The notes beneath the pieces are model-generated. The model saw only the letters and a program-made list of their open reading frames with translations. It had not been told where the DNA came from and ran no database searches. A DNA stretch of 5,399 nt, from assembly GCA_029554925.1 (NCBI GenBank), contig JAKPUV010001116.1, forward strand, positions 1-5,399, in the 5' to 3' direction. This document shows, in pieces, positions 1-5,399 of this stretch (positions are counted from its first letter, which is position 1; each line of letters starts with the position of its first letter). The position numbers and the translations under genes are program-made. Source of the stretch: Candidatus Hydrogenedentota bacterium (GTDB taxonomy: Bacteria > Hydrogenedentota > Hydrogenedentia > Hydrogenedentales > CAITNO01).

Positions 1-1606
1 GCTCCGTCTGGGCCAGCCGGATAAACCCGCGCAGGCCGAGGATGTGGCGCCCCTCGTCGGCCCCGGCGGCCAGGACGCGCAGGGGCGGCAGCGCGTCCAG
101 CGTCCGCCATTCGGACAGGGCGCGCAGGGCCTCCTCGGAGACGGCCCCGTCGGCGTCCTCCAGGGCGGCGACCACGGCGGCTAGCGCGGCGGGCGACGCG
201 GCCTGCGCCAGCACGCGGACGCCCGAGCCCCGCAGTGCGGCGTCGGGGCCGGCCATGACGGCCAGCACGGGCGCCAGGGCCGGATCACCGCCGCGCGCGC
301 AGATCGCGCCCAGCGTCTTTTCCACGGCCCCGCGCGCGGCGGGTTCGGACGCCGCCAGCGCCTCCAGGCACGCGGGCATTTCGCCCGCGCCGCCGTGCTC
401 CGCCAGCAGGCCGAGGGCCGCCGTGCGCACCGCCGGGTCGGCGTGCTTCAGCCCGTCCAGCGCCAGGGCCACGCCCTGGGGCGCGGCGCGGCGGGACAGG
501 ATGCCGAGGATCGTCGCATGGACGCCCGGGGCGGCCTGCGGCAGGAACGCCGCCAGGGCCAGGTCCACGGCGTCGCCGGGCATGGTGGCGAGGCTCTTCT
601 CCGCCTCGGCGGCCACGGCGTCGCCGCCGCCGAGCAGCGCGGCGAGGCGCGGGGTGTCGGCGGCGTCGCCGAACACGGCGAGGGCGCGGACGGACTCCAT
701 GCGCACGGCCGGGTCGGCGCTGCCGAGGGTTTTCAGCGCGGCGGGCCGGGCGGTCCCATCGCCGCGCCCCGCCAGGCCGCGCAGCACACGGACCTGCGCC
801 TCCGCCGGAAGGGTCTCCAGGGCGGCGGCGTAGCGGTCTGTCGCGCCGTCGCCCGCCGTCTCGATCATCATCTGGGCCGCGAATTCGCGGAACAGGGGCT
901 CATCGCCGTTGACCGCGGCAAGGAGGCGTTTGGGAGCGTCTTTCGGACGGGCCAGGGTGCGGCCCCGGAAAGCGCCGAGCCGGATGTGGTCCGGCCATTC
1001 CGCGCCCAGCAGCCCCTCGAAAACCTCCGCCGCCGCCTTCCCCTTCTTTTCGGCCGCCCAGGTGTCGGCCAGGCACAGCAGCGCCTCGCCGAGCACGGCG
1101 CGCCGTTCGGGCGCGGCCTCCTTCGCCGCGCCCTGCAGCGCCTTGAGGGATTCCTTGGTCGCGATGCGGCCCAGCGCCGCCGTGGCGGCCTCGGCCACCA
1201 CAGCGTCAGCCCCGGCCATCAGGGGTGCCAGCAGCGGCGCGGCCTCCGCGTCCCGGCGCACGCCGAGAGAGGTGGCCACACCCGCCTGGAGCGCGCCGGA
1301 GGTCGTGCCCAGCGCGGCGCGGAGGGCGGCGCCCGCCTCGGGGAAGGGCATGGGTTCCAGGGCGTAGCGGGCCAGATTGGAAAGCTGCGGGTCGCCAAGC
1401 AGGGCCGCCAGGGCGGGCACGCTCGCGGGGGTGCCCACCTGGCGCAGGGCGCGGCAGGCGGCCTGCTTCTCCATGAACGGGGCGTCGCCGGACAGCGCGG
1501 CGATGAGCGCCTCCTCGGACGCCTGGGCGGCGGCCAGCCCTGCCAGACAGAGGCAGCAGCACAGCGCGGCGAGCGCGCGGGTCCGCGGGGTCATCAACAT
1601 GCGCAT
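1..1606 (-). CDS. Secreted HEAT-repeat protein, C-terminus cut by the window edge
   Basis: The minus-strand frame is open without a stop from an ATG at 1606 to the left edge and gives 535 residues. Residues 1-29 form a Sec-type signal peptide: arginines at 8 and 10, a hydrophobic stretch (ALAALCCCLCLAGLAAA), and a likely signal peptidase I cut after AQA (residue 29). No good lipobox is seen despite four cysteines at 16-20. The rest is almost wholly alanine/leucine-rich helical repeats of HEAT type, with the hallmark 'DPAVR...A...L' visible at about 298-310 and 389-401 and related units near 63-82, 123-148, 454-470 and 475-500. HEAT arrays are protein-binding solenoids, so no catalytic role is visible. 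ATGs at 1606, 1600 and 1594 share the frame; 1606 is chosen because GGAAGGAG sits six bases upstream. It follows the oxidoreductase gene by 52 bases and is probably co-transcribed with it. Related PVC-phylum proteins as I recall them can carry a further C-terminal domain, which would lie off the window. Confidence 0.85.
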   Translation of the reverse strand, partial: MRMLMTPRTRALAALCCCLCLAGLAAAQASEEALIAALSGDAPFMEKQAACRALRQVGTPASVPALAALLGDPQLSNLARYALEPMPFPEAGAALRAALGTTSGALQAGVATSLGVRRDAEAAPLLAPLMAGADAVVAEAATAALGRIATKESLKALQGAAKEAAPERRAVLGEALLCLADTWAAEKKGKAAAEVFEGLLGAEWPDHIRLGAFRGRTLARPKDAPKRLLAAVNGDEPLFREFAAQMMIETAGDGATDRYAAALETLPAEAQVRVLRGLAGRGDGTARPAALKTLGSADPAVRMESVRALAVFGDAADTPRLAALLGGGDAVAAEAEKSLATMPGDAVDLALAAFLPQAAPGVHATILGILSRRAAPQGVALALDGLKHADPAVRTAALGLLAEHGGAGEMPACLEALAASEPAARGAVEKTLGAICARGGDPALAPVLAVMAGPDAALRGSGVRVLAQAASPAALAAVVAALEDADGAVSEEALRALSEWRTLDALPPLRVLAAGADEGRHILGLRGFIRLAQTE

Positions 1607-1612
1607 GGTCAA

Positions 1613-1620
1613 CTCCTTCC
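1613..1620 (-). promoter_or_regulatory. Ribosome binding site of the HEAT-repeat gene
   Basis: On the minus strand GGAAGGAG precedes the ATG at 1606 with a six-base spacer. It decides between three closely spaced in-frame ATG codons (1606, 1600, 1594) in favour of the first. Confidence 0.7.
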
Positions 1621-1658
1621 TCGCCGGCCGGGGCCGGAAACATGCCTGTGGGAAAAAC

Positions 1659-2933
1659 TCACATGTGCCACGGCTCGCGCCATGCGCGCGCCCGCATCCG
1701 GTTCGCCTCGGGGTCGTCCGGGAAGGACTCCGTGACGGGGTCCCATTTCACCGGGCGGCCCAGGCGCTTGCAGATGTTGGCCACGTGGCAGGCCGAGATG
1801 GAGCGGTGCGCCGTCTCGGCGTGCGAGTTGGGCTGCTGCCGCGTGCGCACGCAGTCCAGGAAGGTGCGCGCGTGGTTGTCCACGGGGTACCCGCCCTTGA
1901 AGCGCATGTCGCGCGCGAGGGACTTCGGGTAGATCTCGATCTCGCCGGAGTCGCCGGTCTCCACCCAGCCGTCCTCACCCTCATAGCGCACGGGGCACGA
2001 GCCGAAGCGCAGCCCTGTCCGGATGACCAGCTTCACGCCGTTCGCGTAGCGCCCGATGAAGCGCTCGCCCTCCTGCCAGAACTCCACGGGCCCCGTGTCG
2101 TCCGTGCCGTTCGCCCACTGGCACAGGTCCACCGTGTGGCTGCCCCACTCGGTGATGGAGCCGCCGCTGAAGTCCAGGTGGTCGCTCCAGTAGCCCCGCT
2201 GCGGGTACTTGCTGTTGTAGGGCCGCCAGAGCGCCGCGCCCAGCCAGCCGTTCCAGTCGAGCTCCTCGCGCGGGGGCTCGGGCTCTGCGGGCAGCACCGT
2301 CTCGTGGATGTTCTTGAAGCCCGAGGCCTCCTCCGCGTGCAGCTCCTTGAGCCGGCCCAGCTTGCCGCTCAGCGCCAGGTCCGCCGCGAGGCGGAAGTTG
2401 CCGATGCTCCGGCGCTGGGTGCCGCACTGGAACACGCGGCCCAGGCGGCGCATGGTGTCCGACACGGCCCGCGACTCCGAGATGGCCACGCTCATGGGCT
2501 TCTCGCAGTACATGTCCTTGCCCGCGCGCGCCGCCATGATGGCCGCCAGGGAGTGGTTGTTGTCCCCCGTCGCGATGACCACCGCGTCTATGTCCGGGCG
2601 CGCCAGCAGCTCCATCATGTCGATGTACGCCGCGCAGTCCTCGTTGCCGTAGGCCTGGTTCACGATGCCGCGCACCGCCTCGCGCCGCTCGCGCTTGGCG
2701 TCGCACACCGCCACCATCCGCACGTCGGGCTGCGCCATGAAGGCCTGCATGTCGTACTCGCCGCGCCCCCCCGCGCCGATGAGGCCCATGGTGATCCGGT
2801 CGTTCGCCCCGGGCCGCGTCGCGTCGCCCAGCGCCCCGTTCGTCAGCACCAGCGGGAACAGCGGCACGGCGGCCGCCGCCCGCCCCAGAAACTGCCGCCG
2901 GGAGCATCCCGGCGCGGAGGTCGTCTTCTTCAT
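1659..2933 (-). CDS. Tat-exported Gfo/Idh/MocA family oxidoreductase
   Basis: This is a complete gene of 424 residues. The N-terminus has a twin-arginine signal, SRRQFLG at residues 11-17, followed by an alanine/leucine hydrophobic stretch to about residue 36, so the protein should be exported folded. A Rossmann domain follows, with the nucleotide-binding GAGGRG at 53-58, an acidic residue closing the second strand (CDA, 77-79) and the family motif EKP at 144-146, whose lysine is the usual catalytic lysine. The C-terminal substrate domain has SGG at 256-258 and EWGSHTVD at 262-269, where H266 matches the catalytic histidine position of the family. A tryptophan-rich stretch at 227-237 (WNGWLGAALWR) resembles the large Planctomycetes-type subgroup. 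Known relatives oxidise or reduce sugars or cyclitols with NAD(P); the substrate here cannot be read from sequence. GH109 glycosidases share the fold, but their THxLGP-like motif is absent. Length is normal. It is probably the first gene of a leftward operon with the HEAT-repeat gene. Confidence 0.93.
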   Translation of the reverse strand: MKKTTSAPGCSRRQFLGRAAAAVPLFPLVLTNGALGDATRPGANDRITMGLIGAGGRGEYDMQAFMAQPDVRMVAVCDAKRERREAVRGIVNQAYGNEDCAAYIDMMELLARPDIDAVVIATGDNNHSLAAIMAARAGKDMYCEKPMSVAISESRAVSDTMRRLGRVFQCGTQRRSIGNFRLAADLALSGKLGRLKELHAEEASGFKNIHETVLPAEPEPPREELDWNGWLGAALWRPYNSKYPQRGYWSDHLDFSGGSITEWGSHTVDLCQWANGTDDTGPVEFWQEGERFIGRYANGVKLVIRTGLRFGSCPVRYEGEDGWVETGDSGEIEIYPKSLARDMRFKGGYPVDNHARTFLDCVRTRQQPNSHAETAHRSISACHVANICKRLGRPVKWDPVTESFPDDPEANRMRARAWREPWHM

Positions 2934-2942
2934 GCGGAGTCA

Positions 2943-2947
2943 CCCTC
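2943..2947 (-). promoter_or_regulatory. Weak ribosome binding site of the oxidoreductase gene
   Basis: GAGGG lies nine bases upstream of the ATG at 2933 on the minus strand. It is weaker and further away than the sites of the neighbouring genes, but no better start exists because the Tat signal must be kept whole. Confidence 0.45.
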
Positions 2948-3007
2948 AACGTTGGCAAACCGTTCGCGGCGCCGCCCGCAACCGCCGCGGGACGCGCCGC
3001 CCGGTCC

Positions 3008-3037
3008 ATTGTACCCATCCGCCCCGCGCGATGCCAG
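3008..3037 (-). promoter_or_regulatory. Candidate sigma70-type promoter for the oxidoreductase/HEAT operon
   Basis: Read on the minus strand, CTGGCA (3037-3032) and TACAAT (3013-3008) are separated by 18 bases. TACAAT matches five of six bases of the -10 consensus, and CTGGCA four of six of the -35 consensus. It is the only AT-rich hexamer of this type upstream of the oxidoreductase in an otherwise very GC-rich stretch. Transcription would start near 3001, giving a leader of about 68 bases. Confidence 0.4.
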
Positions 3038-3065
3038 TGCGGGCGGCGGGACCGGCGGGAGGGAG

Positions 3066-3089
3066 CTTTTCCTGATTTTCGGGGAAAAG
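3066..3089. repeat. 7-bp inverted repeat just upstream of the prepilin promoter
   Basis: CTTTTCC (3066-3072) and GGAAAAG (3083-3089) are perfect reverse complements separated by ten bases, ending four bases before the -35 box at 3094. It could be a regulator site or simply part of the AT-rich promoter region. No T tract follows in the transcribed sense, so it is not a convincing terminator. Confidence 0.4.
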
Positions 3090-3093
3090 GGGA

Positions 3094-3122
3094 TTGTATT
3101 TTCTGGAAATCTCGCCTATAAT
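3094..3122 (+). promoter_or_regulatory. Sigma70-type promoter for the prepilin gene
   Basis: TTGTAT (3094-3099) and a perfect TATAAT (3117-3122) are spaced by exactly 17 bases inside a conspicuously AT-rich patch (about 3066-3122) of a GC-rich genome. The -35 box is poor (three of six), but the -10 box and spacing are ideal. The expected start is near 3129, leaving a leader of about 94 bases before the prepilin ATG. Confidence 0.6.
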
Positions 3123-3208
3123 CAGCTTCGGATACGGTGTGATGTAATGCGATGTGACGTGGCGTGCGTGGTGTCCCGGGGGAGACGGGAACGAGGCAGA
3201 ACCAACAC

Positions 3209-3215
3209 GAAGGAG
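3209..3215 (+). promoter_or_regulatory. Ribosome binding site of the prepilin gene
   Basis: GAAGGAG is placed seven bases before the ATG at 3223 and so fixes the start. The nearer ATG at 3218 is out of frame. The frame is also open upstream to a GTG at 3154, but that codon has no comparable site and would add 23 residues ahead of the normal short prepilin leader. Confidence 0.75.
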
Positions 3216-3222
3216 TCATGTC

Positions 3223-4224
3223 ATGGGACGCAAGGGTTTCACACTGATCGAGCTGCTGGTCGTCATTGCCATCATCGGCATCCTCGCCGCCATCCTCCTG
3301 CCCGCCCTGGCGCGCGCGCGGGAGGCCGCCCGCAGGTCCTCCTGCCAGAACAATCTAAAGCAGTGGGGACTGGTCTTCAAGATGTACGCCAACGAAAGCC
3401 GCGGGGCGTTTCCGCCGCTGTTCTGCGGCAACTACCAGGACAGGAACGGCCAGTGGCGCACGGGCACCAAGCCCGGGCCGAACCCGATGGCCATTTATCC
3501 CGAGTATTTGACGGACCCTATGATCCTGTTCTGCCCGTCGGACTCGAATCTGCAAGGCCACATTGACTGGGCGAAGGACGAGGACACGAAGGAATGGTGC
3601 ATCACGCGGGCGGACTCGGACGGGATGGCCTGCGCGAACGCGGTGGACGCGAGCTACGGGTATCTGGGCTTCCTCATTGACAAGGCGGGGCCGACCGACC
3701 CGTCCATCGCGCTGAACCAGACGGCCATCTTCAGCGCGTGGCCCCTGGACCCCTCGCTGATGCCGGACCAGAGCACGCTGGTGTCCGCTCAGATCGCGCG
3801 CCTGGTGGAGAAGGTGTTGGTCGGCCTGCTGCCCTGCCTGATGATGAACGCCGCGTCCACGCCGCTCTGCGGCGGCGGCATCCTGCGCCCGGCGGACGAG
3901 GACGTGGACCTGTCGGCCTACACCAACCCCACCATCGGCAACGCCACCGGCACGACGGTCTACCGCATGCGCGAGGGCATCGAGCGCTTCCTCATCACGG
4001 ACATCAACAACCCCGGCGGGTCGGCCGCGGCCCAGAGCGAGATTTGGGCCATGTTCGACAACCTCGACGTGAAGGCCCGGGCGTTCAACCACATCCCCGG
4101 CGGCTGCAACGTGCTGTACATGGACGGGCATGTGGAGTTCATACGCTATGAGCGCAACGGCGAGGCCCCGGTCAACGAAAGCCTCGGGGTGATCATCGCC
4201 ATGCTTACGCCATTATTCGGGTGA
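3223..4224 (+). CDS. Type II/IV prepilin-like protein with C-terminal H-X-DG type domain
   Basis: The protein has 333 residues and begins with a classic class III signal: MGRKG, then [18 protein letters not shown]. Prepilin peptidase should cut between G5 and F6 and methylate F6, and the required glutamate is at mature position 5 (E10). The hydrophobic helix runs to about residue 29, followed by the usual amphipathic ARAREAARR and [10 protein letters not shown] (39-48). Near the C-terminus is the block [18 protein letters not shown], the prepilin-associated 'H-X9-DG' type domain, here with ten residues between H290 and D301-G302. This class of pseudopilin is strongly expanded in Planctomycetes, Lentisphaerae, Verrucomicrobia and Hydrogenedentes and is thought to be handled by a type II secretion or pilus-like machine; individual roles are unknown. 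Eight cysteines are present (C41, C68, C104 and five later), which could form disulfides outside the membrane. A short hydrophobic tail ([14 protein letters not shown]) ends the protein. It has its own promoter and terminator and no pilus genes beside it. Confidence 0.95.
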   Translation: MGRKGFTLIELLVVIAIIGILAAILLPALARAREAARRSSCQNNLKQWGLVFKMYANESRGAFPPLFCGNYQDRNGQWRTGTKPGPNPMAIYPEYLTDPMILFCPSDSNLQGHIDWAKDEDTKEWCITRADSDGMACANAVDASYGYLGFLIDKAGPTDPSIALNQTAIFSAWPLDPSLMPDQSTLVSAQIARLVEKVLVGLLPCLMMNAASTPLCGGGILRPADEDVDLSAYTNPTIGNATGTTVYRMREGIERFLITDINNPGGSAAAQSEIWAMFDNLDVKARAFNHIPGGCNVLYMDGHVEFIRYERNGEAPVNESLGVIIAMLTPLFG

Positions 4225-4328
4225 CCCACACGGCAGATGTGGTCTATTCCCCCATCGTGGGGCCGGTGTGACGTGCCGGCCCCACACCTTTTTTTGCGGG
4301 GGGCGCCCTGCGCGCGTTTCTCCGCCGG
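4225..4328. other. Convergent intergenic region
   Basis: These 104 bases separate two genes that face each other. Besides the rightward terminator they hold only a weak 5-bp inverted repeat, CCACA (4226-4230) with TGTGG (4238-4242). No leftward terminator with a T tract is seen for the minus-strand gene. Confidence 0.6.
4257..4295 (+). terminator. Intrinsic terminator of the prepilin gene
   Basis: GTGGGGCCGG (4257-4266) and CCGGCCCCAC (4276-4285) form a perfect 10-bp stem with a nine-base loop. Three bases (ACC) and a run of seven T (4289-4295) follow. It lies 32 bases after the prepilin stop. On the minus strand no T tract follows the stem, so it should act only rightward and the convergent gene must end by another means. 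Confidence 0.85.
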
Positions 4329-5399
4329 TCACTCCAAATCGAAACGAACCGTTTCCCCGGGGGCGGCCGTCTTCTTTTCCCGTTCCGCGCCGTCTTTCAG
4401 GACGGTGATGGCCAGCTTGTCTCCCGCGCGCGTGACAACCAGATCGAAGGGGCCGCCGAAGGCCGCCACGTCGCGCAGGGCCATGGTGTCCCAGCCTTCA
4501 GGCAGGCGCGGCAGGCACTCGAAGGCACGCAGGCCCGCCGGGCGGACGCCGAAGAGCCCCTCGGTGACCACGCGGCAGTACAGGGCGCTTTCGGCGGAAA
4601 GGTGGCGCTGGTTGCCCTCGGGCCACGCCTCCACCGGATAGGGCACATGCTCTCCAAGAAGCCGCCGCCGGGAGTAGGCGCGGAAGTAGTCCAGGGCGCG
4701 CCCGGTGTCGCCCGCGTGGAACACCCCGCGGAACGCGTACAGCGTGGCCCGGTCCCAGAAGGTCTCCTTGCCGGACTCCGTGGCGAGGCCGTCGGGCGTC
4801 CATAGGCGCGGCGAAAACAGCGCCTCAACGGTCCCCTCCCGGCGGTCGAAGATGCCCATGACCAGGGGGATGCAGATCCACGCGCGCAGCGTCGTGTTGC
4901 CGTCGTAGTACCGGTAGGTGTCGAAGCCGTCCACCGTCGCGCCGAAGTGGCTGTTGATGGCGGCGCGCAGGGCCGCCGCGCGCGCGCGGTGGTCCTCCGC
5001 CGCGGCGGCGGGTTTGCCCAGCTCCCCGGCGAGCCGCGCGGCGGACTCATACGCGTCGTAGGCGAGGGTGGCCGTGCACAGGTTGGCGTCGCCCGCCGGG
5101 AACCGGCGCTCCAGCTCGTCGCAGTCCGACGCGATGACGCCCGCGGGGGTCGTCTTCCGCCGGCAGTATTCCAGGCACCACTCGATGAGGGGCCACAGCT
5201 CCTCCGCAACGGCGCGGTCGCCCCGCGCGAGGGCGAATCGGGCCGCGCCGTAGGCGATCATGGCGGCGTCGCCGCGGTCCCCCGCCCCGTTCCAGATGTC
5301 CGTGCCCTCCGCGATGATGGAGCTGGGAATGGGGGCGTAGGCGTCGTTCATAAACCGGGCGAAGTGCCGGTAGGCGTTCAGCGACGACTCGTTGCCCCC
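4329..5399 (-). CDS. Six-hairpin glycosidase-like protein, N-terminus cut by the window edge
   Basis: The minus-strand frame is open from the right edge to a TGA at 4329 and gives 356 residues. An internal ATG at 5351 is not the start, since the frame continues upstream with in-phase protein-like sequence (NESSLNAYRHFARF). The visible part reads as the end of an (alpha/alpha)6 toroid: helical hairpins with aromatic and acidic clusters such as EGTDIWNGAGDRGDA (31-45), YRYYDGNTTLRAW (163-175) and EAWPEGNQRHLSAES (257-271). A small beta domain follows from about residue 290 (LPRLPEGWDTMAL at 296-308). The 'PRLP..W' pattern after the last helices is typical of clan-like six-hairpin glycosidases such as rhamnosidase-, glucoamylase- and phosphorylase-related families. 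I cannot place it in one GH family or name the catalytic acids; the GH78 DCPxR-type motif is not seen. It probably acts on oligosaccharides. Signal peptide and start are off the window. Confidence 0.8.
   Translation of the reverse strand, partial: GGNESSLNAYRHFARFMNDAYAPIPSSIIAEGTDIWNGAGDRGDAAMIAYGAARFALARGDRAVAEELWPLIEWCLEYCRRKTTPAGVIASDCDELERRFPAGDANLCTATLAYDAYESAARLAGELGKPAAAAEDHRARAAALRAAINSHFGATVDGFDTYRYYDGNTTLRAWICIPLVMGIFDRREGTVEALFSPRLWTPDGLATESGKETFWDRATLYAFRGVFHAGDTGRALDYFRAYSRRRLLGEHVPYPVEAWPEGNQRHLSAESALYCRVVTEGLFGVRPAGLRAFECLPRLPEGWDTMALRDVAAFGGPFDLVVTRAGDKLAITVLKDGAEREKKTAAPGETVRFDLE

Noticed and set aside
1206..1643. A 145-codon minus-strand frame starting upstream of the HEAT-repeat gene
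   Set aside because: It overlaps the HEAT-repeat frame in another phase, lacks a suitable ribosome binding site and gives a proline/arginine-rich product. The signal peptide and repeats belong to the frame starting at 1606.
1607..1658. GC-rich inverted sequence around CCGGCCCCGGCCGG between the oxidoreductase and HEAT-repeat genes, considered as a terminator
   Set aside because: The possible stems leave almost no loop, no T tract follows on the minus strand, and the 52-base gap ends in a strong ribosome binding site, which fits an operon better.
1659..2933. Assignment of the oxidoreductase as a GH109 NAD-dependent glycosidase
   Set aside because: The fold and Tat signal fit, but the THxLGP-like stretch expected in GH109 is replaced by EWGSHTVDL, which matches ordinary Gfo/Idh/MocA dehydrogenases.
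1981..3219. A 412-codon minus-strand frame overlapping the oxidoreductase gene
   Set aside because: It is the +1 shadow of the oxidoreductase frame and extends across the promoter region. Its product is arginine/glycine/alanine-rich with no motif.
3154..3222. An upstream GTG start that would lengthen the prepilin by 23 residues
   Set aside because: There is no ribosome binding site before 3154, while the ATG at 3223 has GAAGGAG at ideal distance and gives the normal five-residue prepilin leader.
1377..3566. A 729-codon open frame on the plus strand, with further long plus-strand frames at 42-833 and 395-1735
   Set aside because: They run antisense to the HEAT-repeat and oxidoreductase genes, whose proteins carry clear family motifs. 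The translated products are low-complexity strings rich in A, R, G, H and V with no domain, as expected from stop-poor GC-rich antisense frames.
3355..4131. A 258-codon minus-strand frame opposite the prepilin gene
   Set aside because: It is antisense to a gene with unmistakable prepilin motifs. The product is a valine/arginine/histidine-rich low-complexity string.
4397..5209. A 270-codon minus-strand frame inside the glycosidase-like gene
   Set aside because: It is another-phase shadow, dominated by proline, arginine, serine and alanine. The other frame has hydrophobic-aromatic patterning and a domain-like end.

Overview
The window is a GC-rich bacterial fragment (by eye around 70 % GC, with strong G/C preference at third codon positions). 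It holds four protein-coding genes, two of which run off the ends. The gene types are a Tat-exported Gfo/Idh/MocA oxidoreductase of the kind multiplied in Planctomycetes-like genomes, a secreted HEAT-repeat protein, a single prepilin with a C-terminal 'H-X-DG' type domain, and a six-hairpin glycosidase-like protein. Together these suggest the PVC/Planctomycetes-Lentisphaerae-Hydrogenedentes range of environmental polysaccharide degraders. A Candidatus Hydrogenedentota origin fits the prepilin style best, but this is a judgement from family style, not a search.

Layout. Positions 1-1606 (minus) encode the first 535 residues of a secreted HEAT-repeat protein that continues past the left edge. 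Its start lies 52 bases downstream of the stop of the oxidoreductase gene (1659-2933, minus), so the two probably form one leftward operon. Positions 2934-3222 are a divergent control region with one plausible promoter in each direction: TACAAT-type leftward and TATAAT-type rightward. The prepilin gene (3223-4224, plus) has a strong ribosome binding site and is followed by a 10-bp GC hairpin with a seven-T tract, so it looks monocistronic. The last gene (4329-5399, minus) is convergent with it and is the C-terminal 356 residues of a six-hairpin glycosidase-like protein whose start lies beyond the right edge.

How they may work together (inference). The oxidoreductase and HEAT protein look like a periplasmic sugar-modifying module of the Gfo/Idh/MocA type, and the six-hairpin protein is probably another carbohydrate-active enzyme. 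The prepilin belongs to a class that is highly expanded in these phyla and whose individual roles are mostly unknown. I found no RNA gene, CRISPR array, insertion sequence, attachment site or replication origin. Nothing here amounts to a clear new system; the points most worth a second look are the divergent control region, the unassigned glycosidase-like family and the missing C-terminus of the HEAT protein.
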